Of a DNA stretch of 64,000 nucleotides, positions 27,963-37,157 are shown in pieces. Numbering within the stretch: the stretch's first letter is position 1; the number at the start of each line of letters is the position of its first letter. Source of the DNA: Hyphomicrobiales bacterium (GTDB lineage: Bacteria; Pseudomonadota; Alphaproteobacteria; Rhizobiales; Beijerinckiaceae); the NCBI GenBank assembly GCA_016716745.1, contig JADJVD010000001.1, positions 62,001 to 126,000 on the forward strand, in the 5' to 3' direction. The notes under the pieces are model-generated. The model ran no database searches, was not told where the DNA came from, and saw only the letters and a program-made list of their open reading frames with translations. Position numbers and translations under genes: made by a program.

Positions 27963-29404
27963 AGGCCGATGCAGCCGTATTTGACGTTCAGATAGTCGTC
28001 GAGGCCGTATTTCGAGCCCTCGCGGCCCATGCCGGACTCCTTGACGCCGCCGAACGGTGCGACCTCCGTCGTGATGACGCCGGCGTTGATCCCGACCTGC
28101 CCGTATTGCAGCCCCTCCATCACCCGGAAGGCGCGACCGAGATCGCGCGTGAAGGCGTAGGCGGCGAGGCCGAACTCGGTGTCGTTGGCCATCGCGATCG
28201 CCTGCTCCTCCGTCTCGAAGCGGAAGAGCGGCGCGAGCGGGCCGAACGTCTCCTCCTTCGCCACCGCCATCGCCGGCGTCACGCCCGTCACGATGGTCGG
28301 CTCGAAGAAGCTGCGGCCAAGCGGGTGACGCTTGCCGCCGACCAGCACCTTTGCGCCTTTCGACACGGCGTCGGCGATGTGCTCCTCGACCTTGGCGACC
28401 GCCTTGTCGTCGATCAGCGGGCCCTGCACCGTGCCGGGCGCGAGACCGTCGCCGACCTGAAGCGCCTTTACGGCGGCGGCGAATTTGGCGGCGAAGGCGT
28501 CGTAGACGCCGGCCTGCACATAGAAGCGGTTGGCGCAGACGCAGGTCTGCCCGGAGTTGCGATATTTGGAGGCGACGGCGCCCTCCACCGCCGCGTCGAG
28601 ATCAGCGTCGTCGAACACGAGGAAGGGCGCGTTGCCGCCGAGCTCCATCGAGACGCGCTTCATCGTGCTGGCGCATTGCGCCATCAGCTTCTTGCCGATC
28701 TCGGTGGAGCCGGTGAAGGTGATCTTCTTGACCAGCGGATTGGCGGTCAGCTCGCCGCCGATGTCGCCGGCCGAGCCGGTGAGGATGTTGATGACGCCCG
28801 GCGGAATGCCCGCCTCCTCCGCCAGCACGCCCCAGGCGAGCGCCGAATAGGGCGTCTGCGAGGCCGGCTTGCACACGACCGTGCAGCCCGCCGCCAGCGC
28901 CGCGCCAAGCTTGCGCGAGAGCATGGACGAAGGGAAGTTCCACGGCGTGATCGCCGCGACGACGCCGACCGGCTCCTTCGTCACCAGAATGCGCCGGCCC
29001 GCCCAGGGCGAGGGGATCGTGTCGCCGTAGACGCGCCGCGCCTCCTCCGCGAACCACTGCACATAGGCCGCGCTGATGCCGACCTCGCCGCGCGACTCGG
29101 CGAGCGGCTTGCCCTGCTCGCTGGTGAGGAGGACGGCGAGCTCCTCCTTGTTCTTCTCGATGGCGGCGGCGAGCTTGCGCAGCTTGTCGGCGCGCTCGGC
29201 CGCGGTGAGCTTGCGCCACCCCTCGAAGGCGCCCTGCGCCGCCTCGATCGCCCGGCGCGTCTCGGCCGCGCCGCAGGAGGGGACGTGGCCGATCGTCTGC
29301 CCGGTCGCGGGGTTGGTGACGGCGAAGGTCTCGCCGGAATCGGCGCCGACCCACTGGCCGCCGATGAGATTCGCCTCGCGCAGGAAGGGCAGTTTGGCGG
29401 TCAT
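27959..29404 (-). CDS. gabD: NAD(P)-dependent succinate-semialdehyde dehydrogenase
   Basis: Oxidises succinate semialdehyde (or glutarate semialdehyde) to the acid. The 481-residue protein is a full aldehyde dehydrogenase. The catalytic Cys is in NSGQTCVCANRF, where the neighbouring second Cys is typical of SSADH redox control. The catalytic Glu is in SMELGGNAPFLVF, and the cofactor loop FTGSTEIGKKLM is present. The C-terminus KYGLDDYLNVKYGCIGL is diagnostic of GabD. No gabT is adjacent; an omega-aminotransferase at 21719 might supply a semialdehyde. It is coupled to the Cys-rich unknown gene downstream. It faces frmA across a 147-base divergent promoter region. Confidence 0.92.
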   Translation of the reverse strand: MTAKLPFLREANLIGGQWVGADSGETFAVTNPATGQTIGHVPSCGAAETRRAIEAAQGAFEGWRKLTAAERADKLRKLAAAIEKNKEELAVLLTSEQGKPLAESRGEVGISAAYVQWFAEEARRVYGDTIPSPWAGRRILVTKEPVGVVAAITPWNFPSSMLSRKLGAALAAGCTVVCKPASQTPYSALAWGVLAEEAGIPPGVINILTGSAGDIGGELTANPLVKKITFTGSTEIGKKLMAQCASTMKRVSMELGGNAPFLVFDDADLDAAVEGAVASKYRNSGQTCVCANRFYVQAGVYDAFAAKFAAAVKALQVGDGLAPGTVQGPLIDDKAVAKVEEHIADAVSKGAKVLVGGKRHPLGRSFFEPTIVTGVTPAMAVAKEETFGPLAPLFRFETEEQAIAMANDTEFGLAAYAFTRDLGRAFRVMEGLQYGQVGINAGVITTEVAPFGGVKESGMGREGSKYGLDDYLNVKYGCIGL

Positions 29405-29551
29405 GGCCGTCTCTCCAAGATCGTGATCGGCGCGCACCATGCGCGGGGGCGCCGGCCTCCGCAAGGGCCGGCGGGAGGGGCGCGCGGCGCTTGTGCGCGC
29501 CGGCGCTCTGCCCTTACGCTTGCGGCCGAGCTTTTCGGAGGAACGACTGAA

Positions 29552-30664
<1,113 letters not shown>

Positions 30665-30702
30665 TTTCTCGCCGGCGCGGTCCACTTTTTCCCGGATTGA
30701 AC

Positions 30703-31542
30703 ATGATGAAGCAGATCTCCGCCGCCAGGGCGTTCGGCGGCACGCAGTTCGTCTTCGCGCACGCCTCGCAGGTGTGCGCCTGTGACATGACCTTCGCCCT
30801 CTATCTGCCGCCGCTGCCGGCGGGCGCGAAGGCGCCCGTCGTCTGGTATCTGTCCGGCCTCACCTGCACGCATCAGAACGTGATGGACAAGGGCGAATAC
30901 AGGCGCATGGCGGCCGAACTCGGCCTCGCCATCGTCTGCCCCGACACGAGCCCGCGCGGCGACGACGTTCCCGACGAGACGGACAACTGGCAGTTCGGCA
31001 AGGGCGCCGGCTTCTATCTCGACGCGACGCAGGCGCCGTTCGCGCGCAACTACAACATGGCCAGCTATGTGCGCGACGAGCTGCCCGCGCTGCTCGCCGC
31101 GAGCGATCTGCCGCTCGACATGACGCGGCAATCGATCTTCGGCCACTCCATGGGCGGGCATGGCGCGATCACGCTGGCGCTGAAAAATCCGGAGCGCTTC
31201 CGCTCCGTCTCGGCCTTCGCGCCGATCGCGCAGCCCTCCACCGCGAACTGGTCGCGGCCCGCGCTCGAGAAATATCTCGGCGCGGACGAGAGAGCGTGGC
31301 GCGGCTACGACTCCACGCTGCTGATCGCGGACAGCCACAGCATAAGGGAGCTGCTCGTCGATCAGGGGACGGCCGATCCGTTCCTCGACAACGGACTTCG
31401 ACCCTGGCTGCTCGCGGACGCCTGCAAGGCGGCGGGCGTTCACCTCACGCTCAACATGCGCGAGGGCTACGACCACTCCTACTTCTTCATCTCCACCTTC
31501 ATGGACGACCATCTGCGCTGGCACGCCGCGCGGCTGCGCTGA
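30703..31542 (+). CDS. fghA: S-formylglutathione hydrolase
   Basis: Hydrolyses S-formylglutathione to formate and glutathione, completing formaldehyde detoxification. The 279-residue alpha/beta hydrolase is of the esterase D family. The nucleophile Ser lies in IFGHSMGGHGAI, the acid is near DQGTADPFLDNGL and the His is in YDHSYFFISTF. The early LSGLTCTHQNVMDKGEYRR is a family signature. A second ATG three bases on (30706) is equally possible. Formate dehydrogenase genes are not in the window. Downstream comes a block of dispersed palindromic repeats. Confidence 0.95.
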   Translation: MMKQISAARAFGGTQFVFAHASQVCACDMTFALYLPPLPAGAKAPVVWYLSGLTCTHQNVMDKGEYRRMAAELGLAIVCPDTSPRGDDVPDETDNWQFGKGAGFYLDATQAPFARNYNMASYVRDELPALLAASDLPLDMTRQSIFGHSMGGHGAITLALKNPERFRSVSAFAPIAQPSTANWSRPALEKYLGADERAWRGYDSTLLIADSHSIRELLVDQGTADPFLDNGLRPWLLADACKAAGVHLTLNMREGYDHSYFFISTFMDDHLRWHAARLR

Positions 31543-31584
31543 GGCGCGTCGCCGCTCGCCATCAGCGCTATGCGCGCGCGCTCG

Positions 31585-31662
31585 CCGTCATTGCGAGCGA
31601 AGCGAAGCAATCCAGCTGCGGGCGAGGCGGATTGCTTCGTCGCTGCGCTCCTCGCAATGACG
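31585..31662. repeat. Palindromic dispersed repeat, copy E
   Basis: The left arm GTCATTGCGAGCGAAGCGAA and the inverted right arm enclose a short variable centre and could fold into a long hairpin. The same family recurs at 31717-31798 and 36840-37143. It looks like the non-coding REP/BIME-like elements common in alphaproteobacterial intergenic regions. Confidence 0.8.
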
Positions 31663-31716
31663 GCCGAAGCGGGCGCCGGCCTGCAACGACGGCCCAGGAA
31701 TGCCGCGCGCCCAGCC

Positions 31717-31798
31717 GCCGTCATTGCGAGCGAAGCGAAGCAATCCAGACCTGCGGGAAGGGTGGATTGCTTCGTCGCTGCGCTCCTCGCAACGACGG
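31717..31798. repeat. Palindromic dispersed repeat, copy F
   Basis: A second copy with the same arms as copy E, including GTCATTGCGAGCGAAGCGAA at the left and TCGTCGCTGCGCTCCTCGCA at the right, but a different centre. The two copies are in the same orientation 55 bases apart and fill the gap between fghA and the convergent M20 hydrolase gene. They may act as a bidirectional transcription or mRNA-end barrier. Confidence 0.8.
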
Positions 31799-31812
31799 CC
31801 GAGGGGCGGCGC

Positions 31813-33237
31813 CTATTCCGCCGCCTGCGGCAGATCGGGCTGCGCGTCGTCGGGGATCGGACTCCGGAACGGCGCGCGCTTCAGCCGCGCGGCGTGGTCG
31901 GCCTTCGCCTTGTCGATGAATCCCGGCTCCTCGATCAACGCCAGCGCGGTCGCCGCCATCACCTTGGCGGCGTGCTCCATGCCCTTCTTCGCGATGGACG
32001 ACTTGCCCTGCGCCGTCGCCTGCCATGAGTGCAGCGCAGTGCCGATGGCGTGCGTCGCGCCGCGCATCTGCACGGTGGGCACGACCCAGCTCACCGTGCC
32101 GACATCGGTCGAGCCGACGAAGTTCGGATCGCCGGAGCCGAGCGGCAGCACGCGGTCGATCAGCGCAAGACCGTCCACCGGCTCCATGCGCGCGCGGCGG
32201 AACGTGTCGTCGATCTCCTCGGGCGTCAGCGTCGCCTGAATGGATCTCGCGAAAGACTGATCGGCCGAATCGAAAGCCGGCGCGCCGAGGCGCTCCAGCT
32301 CGCGCTGCATCAGCGATTCCAGCGGCCCGTTGCCGACGAGATCGGCGTCGCCGGAGACGAAGCGGCGCGTCATGCTCGTCTCGGTCATCAGCGCCGCGCC
32401 CTGCGCGATCTTGTCGACGCGCGCGACGAGCGGCATCAGCTCCGGCAGACTGCGCGCGCGGACGAGATAGCGCACCGAGGCGAAGGCCTGCACGACGTTG
32501 GGCGCGACGCCGCCGGCGTCGGTGATCGCGTAATGCACGCGCGCGGTCTGCGGCATGTGCTCGCGCATGTAGTTGACGCCGACATTCATGAGTTCGACCG
32601 CATCGAGCGCGCTGCGGCCCAGATGCGGCGCGCCGGCGGCGTGCGCGGCGCGGCCCTTGAACGAATAGACGAACTCCTGACAGGCGAGCGAGACCGGCAG
32701 GCTCACCGCCGCCACCGCCGACGGGTGCCAGGAGATCGCGACGTCGACATCCTCGAACCGGCCGGCGCGCACCATGAAGCCCTTGCCCGAGCCGCCTTCC
32801 TCGGCCGGGCAGCCGTAGTAGCGCACGCGCGCCTTGATCCCTCTTTCCGCGAGGTAGCGGCGCACGCCGTCGGCCGCCATCATCGCGCCGGCGCCGAGCA
32901 GATTGTGGCCGCAACCGTGGCCTGAACCGCCGGCGACGAGCTCGCGTTTCTCCGCCAGGCCCGCGGCCTGCGAGAGGCCCGGCAGCGCGTCGAACTCGCC
33001 CATGATGGCGATCACGGGACCGCCCTCGCCCGCCTCGCCGATCACCGCCGTCGGTAGGCCGGCGACGCCGCGCGCGACGCGGAAGCCACGTTCGGCGAGC
33101 GTCTGCGCATGCGCGTCGCTGGAGGCGAATTCGTTGAAATTGAGCTCCGGCGTGTCCCACACGCGGTCGCTCAGCGCGAAGAAGGTTTCGCGATCCTGCT
33201 CGATCAGCGTCCACACGTCATGCGCGTTGGCGGTCAT
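31813..33237 (-). CDS. M20 family amidohydrolase (AbgB-like)
   Basis: A 474-residue metallopeptidase-family hydrolase close to p-aminobenzoyl-glutamate hydrolase subunit B and other M20D amidases. Metal-site motifs are IMGEFDALPG, GHGCGHNLLGAG and PAEEGGSGKG, and a dimerisation domain lies about 190-300. The metal-bridging sequence near the end (GSTDVGTVSWVVPTVQ) is also typical. The start at 33237 follows GGAG. Substrate is not fixed: an N-acyl or aminobenzoyl-type amino acid is likely. It lies just downstream of a three-subunit flavin dehydrogenase operon in the same direction, about 90 bases apart. Confidence 0.86.
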   Translation of the reverse strand: MTANAHDVWTLIEQDRETFFALSDRVWDTPELNFNEFASSDAHAQTLAERGFRVARGVAGLPTAVIGEAGEGGPVIAIMGEFDALPGLSQAAGLAEKRELVAGGSGHGCGHNLLGAGAMMAADGVRRYLAERGIKARVRYYGCPAEEGGSGKGFMVRAGRFEDVDVAISWHPSAVAAVSLPVSLACQEFVYSFKGRAAHAAGAPHLGRSALDAVELMNVGVNYMREHMPQTARVHYAITDAGGVAPNVVQAFASVRYLVRARSLPELMPLVARVDKIAQGAALMTETSMTRRFVSGDADLVGNGPLESLMQRELERLGAPAFDSADQSFARSIQATLTPEEIDDTFRRARMEPVDGLALIDRVLPLGSGDPNFVGSTDVGTVSWVVPTVQMRGATHAIGTALHSWQATAQGKSSIAKKGMEHAAKVMAATALALIEEPGFIDKAKADHAARLKRAPFRSPIPDDAQPDLPQAAE

Positions 33238-33329
33238 CGTAGGCTCCGTTTCTCGCGCCTGTCTCGCATGCGGGCGCACGCCTCACAATGGCGCGACTGC
33301 GCGGCGCCCCGGCGCGCGGCGCAGTCGCG

Positions 33330-34724
33330 TCAATCCTGTCGCGCAAGCGCGGCGAGCTCGGCCACCGTCACCGGTTTCACCGGCGCGCGAATGTTCATAT
33401 GGCCGATCGCCGCGACGGATTCGCCACGCGCCTCCGCCATCAATTCGGCGACGGTGAGGCCGCAAAGCCGGCCCTGACAAGGGCCCATGCCGGCGCGCGA
33501 GAACGCCTTGGCCTGATTGGGGCCCTGCGCGCCGCGCTGCGCGAGATCGCGGATCGCGCCGGCCGTCACCTCCTCGCAGCGGCAGACGATCACGTCGTCG
33601 GCCGGCTTGCGGAAATGATCGGCGGGGCGGAACAGCGCGTCGACAAAGGCGCGGCCGCGCAGCGCCTTCGCATGCGCGGCGCGCGCGGCGTCGAGCGCCG
33701 ACGCCTCCGCGCGCGCGCCGAGTCGCGCGGCGATGGCGAGGCCGGCGAGGCGGCCGGCGGCGCGCGCGGCCTCCGCGCCCGCAATGGCGCCGCTGTCGCC
33801 GGCGATGAAGAGCCCGTCCACCGGCGTCGCGCCGTCGCCGTCGCGCTCCGGCTCGAAGGCGAGACGCGCCTCGCTCCAGCGATGCGGAACGCCGGCGCTC
33901 ATCGCCAGATGAATCTGCGGGACGACTCCCTGATGCAGCAGCAGCGCGCGCGCCTCCAGCGTCTCCTCGCGGCCATGCGCGACGAAGCGCACGCGTTCGA
34001 GCCGCCCCTCGCCTTCGGCGACAAGCGCCGTCACGCCGCGCACGAGGCGCGTGGACCGCGCCGCCTCGCCGATCAGGCGCAGACCCTTGGCGAAATTGTC
34101 GCTGGCGAGAAAACCCGGCAGCTTGCCGAGCGCGCCGCGAAAATTACGCTTGGGCGTCGCATCGAGCAGCGCGGCGACGGAGATTCCGGCGCGCGCGTAT
34201 TGCGCGGCGAGCAGGAACAGCAGCGGCCCCGTTCCGGCGAGAACGACGGGCGCATCGGGCGCGAGCGCGCTCTGCTTCAGCAGCGTCTGCGCCGCGCCGG
34301 CCGTGATCACGCCCGGCAACGTCCAGCCCGGAATCGGAAAGGGGCGCTCCAGCGCGCCGGTCGCGATGAGCACGGTTTTCGCACGCACGAGACGCGCCGC
34401 GCCGGCATGCGAGAGCGCGACGTCGAAGCCGCCGTCGTCGCGACGCTCGATCAGAAAGACGGTCGTCGCCGCTGCATGGCGCGCGCCGCTGGCGGCGAAC
34501 GCCTCGACCAGCGGGCGCCCCGCGACATACTCCGCGCCGAAGATGGAAGCCGGCGCGCCGGCCGCGACATTGCGATAGATCTGCCCGCCGGGCGCGGGGT
34601 TCTCGTCCGCAACCAGAACGTCGCGCCCCGCGCGCGCAAGTTCGACGGCCGCCGCCATGCCGGCCGGTCCTGCGCCGACGATCAGGCAATCGCATGAGTC
34701 GGTCGTGGCGCGATCCTCGCTCAT
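33330..34724 (-). CDS. FAD/iron-sulfur dehydrogenase large subunit (hydroxyproline/opine/HcnB type)
   Basis: A 464-residue flavoprotein with an N-terminal FAD Rossmann motif VGAGPAGMAAAVEL and a central NAD-like fold (VVLAGTGPLLFLLAAQYARA). The C-terminal BFD-like [2Fe-2S] domain has its cysteines in VIVCRCEEVTAG and GMGPCQGRLCG. This is the layout of the alpha subunit of D-hydroxyproline, octopine/nopaline and HcnB-type dehydrogenases, which pass electrons to the respiratory chain. Its ATG overlaps the stop of the ferredoxin-like gene by four bases, and a second oxidoreductase gene lies upstream, completing a heterotrimer. Opine versus imino-acid substrate cannot be decided. Confidence 0.85.
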   Translation of the reverse strand: MSEDRATTDSCDCLIVGAGPAGMAAAVELARAGRDVLVADENPAPGGQIYRNVAAGAPASIFGAEYVAGRPLVEAFAASGARHAAATTVFLIERRDDGGFDVALSHAGAARLVRAKTVLIATGALERPFPIPGWTLPGVITAGAAQTLLKQSALAPDAPVVLAGTGPLLFLLAAQYARAGISVAALLDATPKRNFRGALGKLPGFLASDNFAKGLRLIGEAARSTRLVRGVTALVAEGEGRLERVRFVAHGREETLEARALLLHQGVVPQIHLAMSAGVPHRWSEARLAFEPERDGDGATPVDGLFIAGDSGAIAGAEAARAAGRLAGLAIAARLGARAEASALDAARAAHAKALRGRAFVDALFRPADHFRKPADDVIVCRCEEVTAGAIRDLAQRGAQGPNQAKAFSRAGMGPCQGRLCGLTVAELMAEARGESVAAIGHMNIRAPVKPVTVAELAALARQD

Positions 34725-35020
34725 CGCTTCGGCTCCAGCCGGCGCTTGCCGGCGCCCGTCTCGACGCGCATGCCTTCCGCGACCGGCGTGAGGCACGCCT
34801 GCCGGCTGGCGATCCCGTCGATGGTGACGAGACAATCGAAGCACACGCCCATGCCGCAATAGAGGCCGCGCGGCGCGCCGCTCGTCGGCGTCGCGCGCCA
34901 GCGGTCGAGCCCGGCGAGCATCAGCGCGGCGGCGACGGTGTCGCCCTCGCCCGCCTCGACGCGGGCGTCGTCGATCGTCAGCGCGACCATGCGCGCGGGC
35001 TGTGCGATGCGTCTAGCCAT
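34721..35020 (-). CDS. (2Fe-2S)-binding subunit of the flavin dehydrogenase (HcnA type)
   Basis: A 99-residue ferredoxin-like subunit. The four plant-type cluster ligands are Cys55, Cys60, Cys63 and Cys76, in GLYCGMGVCFDCLVTIDG and ASRQACLTP. It is the small electron-transfer part of HcnABC/hydroxyproline dehydrogenase-like enzymes. The start at 35020 is chosen to fit family length; it overlaps the end of the upstream oxidoreductase gene by eight bases, and its stop overlaps the start of the next gene by four. All three are therefore tightly coupled. Confidence 0.87.
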   Translation of the reverse strand: MARRIAQPARMVALTIDDARVEAGEGDTVAAALMLAGLDRWRATPTSGAPRGLYCGMGVCFDCLVTIDGIASRQACLTPVAEGMRVETGAGKRRLEPKR

Positions 35021-36137
35021 GCGCAAACCTCCGCGCCGAGAAGGGCGCAAGATCCTCCGTCGGCCAGGCGTCGCGCGCGATGGCGGTTCCGAGAATGCGC
35101 GCATGCGCGGCCGCGAGCGTGACGCCGCTGTGGCAGGTGACGACATAGGCGGGCGGGCCGGAGCCCGCGCGTTCGTAGATCGGATAGCCGTCCGGGCTCA
35201 TCACGCGCAGCGCCGCCCAGGCCCGCACGATGCGCGCCTGCGCCAGTTGCGGAAACACGCGCACGGCGTTGGCGGCGATGCGCGCCATGGTGCGCCAGTC
35301 CTGACCCGAATCGTAACCGCGATCCTCGTTCGAATAGCCGATCATCACGCCGCCCTCGTCGGTCTGGCGGAAGCCGCTCATCGGGTGGCGCAGGAAGGGT
35401 TGAACCTTCTCCGTCACCATCACCTGCCCGCGCTCGGGCTTCACCGGCGCCGACAGGCCGAGCATCGGCGCAAGCCGCGCATTGTCGAGCCCGGCGGCGA
35501 GCGCGACGCGGCGCGCGCGCATCTCGCCCGCCTGCGTCACGAGACGAAACCCGTCGGCGAGCGGCTCGATGCTCTCCACCCGCGCATTCGGGCGATAGGC
35601 CGCGCCGCGCAGGCGCGCCGCCTCGTGCAGCGCGTCGAACAGTCTTAGCGAATTCACATGCGCGTCCGCCGCGCACCACGTTCCGCCGACGACGTCCGGT
35701 CCGATCTGCGGCAGCAGCTTCTGCAACCGGCGACGATCGAGCTTCTCGACGGCGGCGGCGCGCGGCTCGGCGTTGTGCAGGCGCTCGACGCCGGAAAAGC
35801 GTTCCTCCAATTCGGCCTCGTCGAGCGCCACGTCGACCCCGCCGGGACGGTCGTAATGCAGGCGACGGCCGGTCTCGGCCTCGAGTTCGGCGGCGAAGCC
35901 CGGCCACAGGTCCGACGAGCCGAGCGTCCAGCGCGCGTAGGGCGGAAGGCCGACGCCCTTGCCCTGCACCCAGACCAGCGCAAAATTGCCGCGCGAGGCG
36001 CGGAAGGCGCGATCTCCCTCGTCGAGAATCGTCACGCGCGCGCCGGCGCCCGCCGCCCCATGCGCCAGCGCCATGCCGACGACGCCCGCGCCGACGATGG
36101 CGAGATCGCAGTCGTTTCCCGTTGCGGATTGCGGCAT
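35013..36137 (-). CDS. FAD-dependent oxidoreductase, DAO family (beta/HcnC-like subunit)
   Basis: A 374-residue flavoprotein of the D-amino acid oxidase/glycine oxidase fold. The FAD-binding motif AIVGAGVVGMALAHGAA is at about 13-29, with FALVWVQGKG at the flavin and GYPIYERAGSGPPAYVVTCHSG at the C-terminus. It is the substrate-oxidising subunit of the trimeric dehydrogenase with the two genes downstream. The start at 36137 leaves a short leader before the Rossmann fold. The divergent MaoC gene starts 136 bases away, so the gap should hold both promoters. Substrates in this family include D-hydroxyproline, opines and glycine. Confidence 0.85.
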   Translation of the reverse strand: MPQSATGNDCDLAIVGAGVVGMALAHGAAGAGARVTILDEGDRAFRASRGNFALVWVQGKGVGLPPYARWTLGSSDLWPGFAAELEAETGRRLHYDRPGGVDVALDEAELEERFSGVERLHNAEPRAAAVEKLDRRRLQKLLPQIGPDVVGGTWCAADAHVNSLRLFDALHEAARLRGAAYRPNARVESIEPLADGFRLVTQAGEMRARRVALAAGLDNARLAPMLGLSAPVKPERGQVMVTEKVQPFLRHPMSGFRQTDEGGVMIGYSNEDRGYDSGQDWRTMARIAANAVRVFPQLAQARIVRAWAALRVMSPDGYPIYERAGSGPPAYVVTCHSGVTLAAAHARILGTAIARDAWPTEDLAPFSARRFAHG

Positions 36138-36273
36138 GGTTCGTCCTGGCGACGTCTCAGGCCCTTTGTGGCGCAGCGGCGCGACGCCGACAAGGCCGGC
36201 GCAAGGCCTCCCGGTCTGGCGAGGCGCGCGGAGCGGGCGTATCGTGCCGCGGAACGACACAAGGGAGCCAAAC

Positions 36274-36732
36274 GTGGCCGGTCTCTATTTCGACGAACTG
36301 CATGTCGGCCAGATCTTCAAGCACGCGATCCATCGCACGATCACAGAGGCCGACAATGTCTGGTTCTCGGCGATCACGCACAATCCGGCGCGGCTGCATC
36401 TCGACGAGGAATATTGCCGCACCGAGACGCCGTTCGGCCAGCGCATCGTCAACTCCTGCTTCACGCTGGCGCTGATGGTCGGCATCTCGGTGAACGACAC
36501 GACGCTCGGCACCGCCATCGCCAATCTCGGCTGGGACGAGGTGCGCTTTCCCAAGCCGCTTTTCCACGGCGATACGGTGCGCATCGAGACCGAAGTGATC
36601 GACCTGCGCGAGTCGAAGTCGCGGCCGGACGCGGGCATCGTCACCTTCGCCCATCGCGCCTTCAACCAGAAGGGCGAGCTGGTGGCGAGCTGCAAGCGCT
36701 CGGGCCTGCAAAGGAAGAAGCCGGCGGCGTGA
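36274..36732 (+). CDS. MaoC family hot-dog dehydratase
   Basis: A 152-residue (R)-specific enoyl-CoA hydratase-like protein. The sequence FDELHVGQIFKHAIHRTITE is the usual MaoC entry. The catalytic Asp/His region lies in FSAITHNPARLHLDEEY, followed by FGQRIVNSCFTLAL. Relatives include mesaconyl-CoA and 2-methylfumaryl-CoA hydratases. The start is the GTG at 36274, six bases after AAGGGAG; the frame is open upstream but without homology. It stands alone, but the acyl-CoA dehydrogenase and CoA transferase genes a kilobase away suggest a shared CoA-thioester pathway. Substrate is not determined. Confidence 0.83.
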   Translation: MAGLYFDELHVGQIFKHAIHRTITEADNVWFSAITHNPARLHLDEEYCRTETPFGQRIVNSCFTLALMVGISVNDTTLGTAIANLGWDEVRFPKPLFHGDTVRIETEVIDLRESKSRPDAGIVTFAHRAFNQKGELVASCKRSGLQRKKPAA

Positions 36733-36763
36733 GCCGCGCCGCGTGACCGCGCCACTCGTTCGC

Positions 36764-36795
36764 GGTCATGCCCGGGCTTGACCCGGGCATCCACG
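36764..36795. repeat. Short palindromic dispersed repeat, copy A
   Basis: A perfect nine-base inverted repeat, ATGCCCGGG and CCCGGGCAT, with a CTTGA loop, framed by GGTC and CCACG. This is a different family from the 31585 copies; similar palindromes are frequent in alphaproteobacterial intergenic DNA. It stands about 30 bases past the MaoC stop and may double as a terminator. Confidence 0.7.
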
Positions 36796-36839
36796 GGGCG
36801 GAGAGCGAAAGTCGTGCAGGTCGCGTGGCGGCATGGCGT

Positions 36840-36906
36840 GAAGCGTCGCGACGACGCAATCCGCCCCGTCCGCAGGCTGGATTGCTTAGCTTCGCTCGCA
36901 ATGACG
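36840..36906. repeat. Degenerate palindromic dispersed repeat, copy B
   Basis: The right arm GGATTGCTTAGCTTCGCTCG plus CAATGACG matches the family, while the left arm is eroded (GCGTCGCGACGACGCAATCC). It belongs to the 31585 repeat family. Confidence 0.65.
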
Positions 36907-36980
36907 ACCGCGGCGCGGCTTGCGCGGCCGGGGGGCCTCGCGCTGTTGCCGTCGCTTGCATGACGGCGGGGAGCGTTGCT

Positions 36981-37044
36981 AGCCGAGCGAACGCAATCCA
37001 TCGCGTCCGCGGGTTGGATTGCTTCGCTTCGCTCGCGATGACGG
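36981..37044. repeat. Palindromic dispersed repeat, copy C
   Basis: The left arm AGCGAACGCAATCCA and the right arm TGGATTGCTTCGCTTCGCTC flank a centre CGCGTCCGCGGG. With its right flank it is nearly identical to copy D: about 64 bases (36993-37056 and 37092-37155) match with a handful of changes, pointing to a local duplication. Confidence 0.75.
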
Positions 37045-37062
37045 CGGGGCGCGGCTTGCCTT

Positions 37063-37143
37063 GCCGTCATTGCGAGGCGCGTAGCGGCGAGGCAATCCAT
37101 CGCGTGCGCGGACTGGATTGCTTCGCTTCGCTCGCAATGACGG
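37063..37143. repeat. Palindromic dispersed repeat, copy D
   Basis: The left arm CCGTCATTGCGAGGCGCGTA differs from the E and F copies, while the right arm TGGATTGCTTCGCTTCGCTC is shared. It can fold into one long hairpin. It ends 15 bases before the HutD stop codon. Confidence 0.8.
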
Positions 37144-37157
37144 CGGGGCGCGGCTTC

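Noticed and set aside
31585..31798. Possible CRISPR array
   Set aside because: The repeated units are palindromic, irregularly spaced, only two per cluster and without uniform spacers or cas genes.
36733..37157. Possible small genes in the 425-base gap after the MaoC gene
   Set aside because: The open frames consist of palindromic repeat sequence and have no coding signal.
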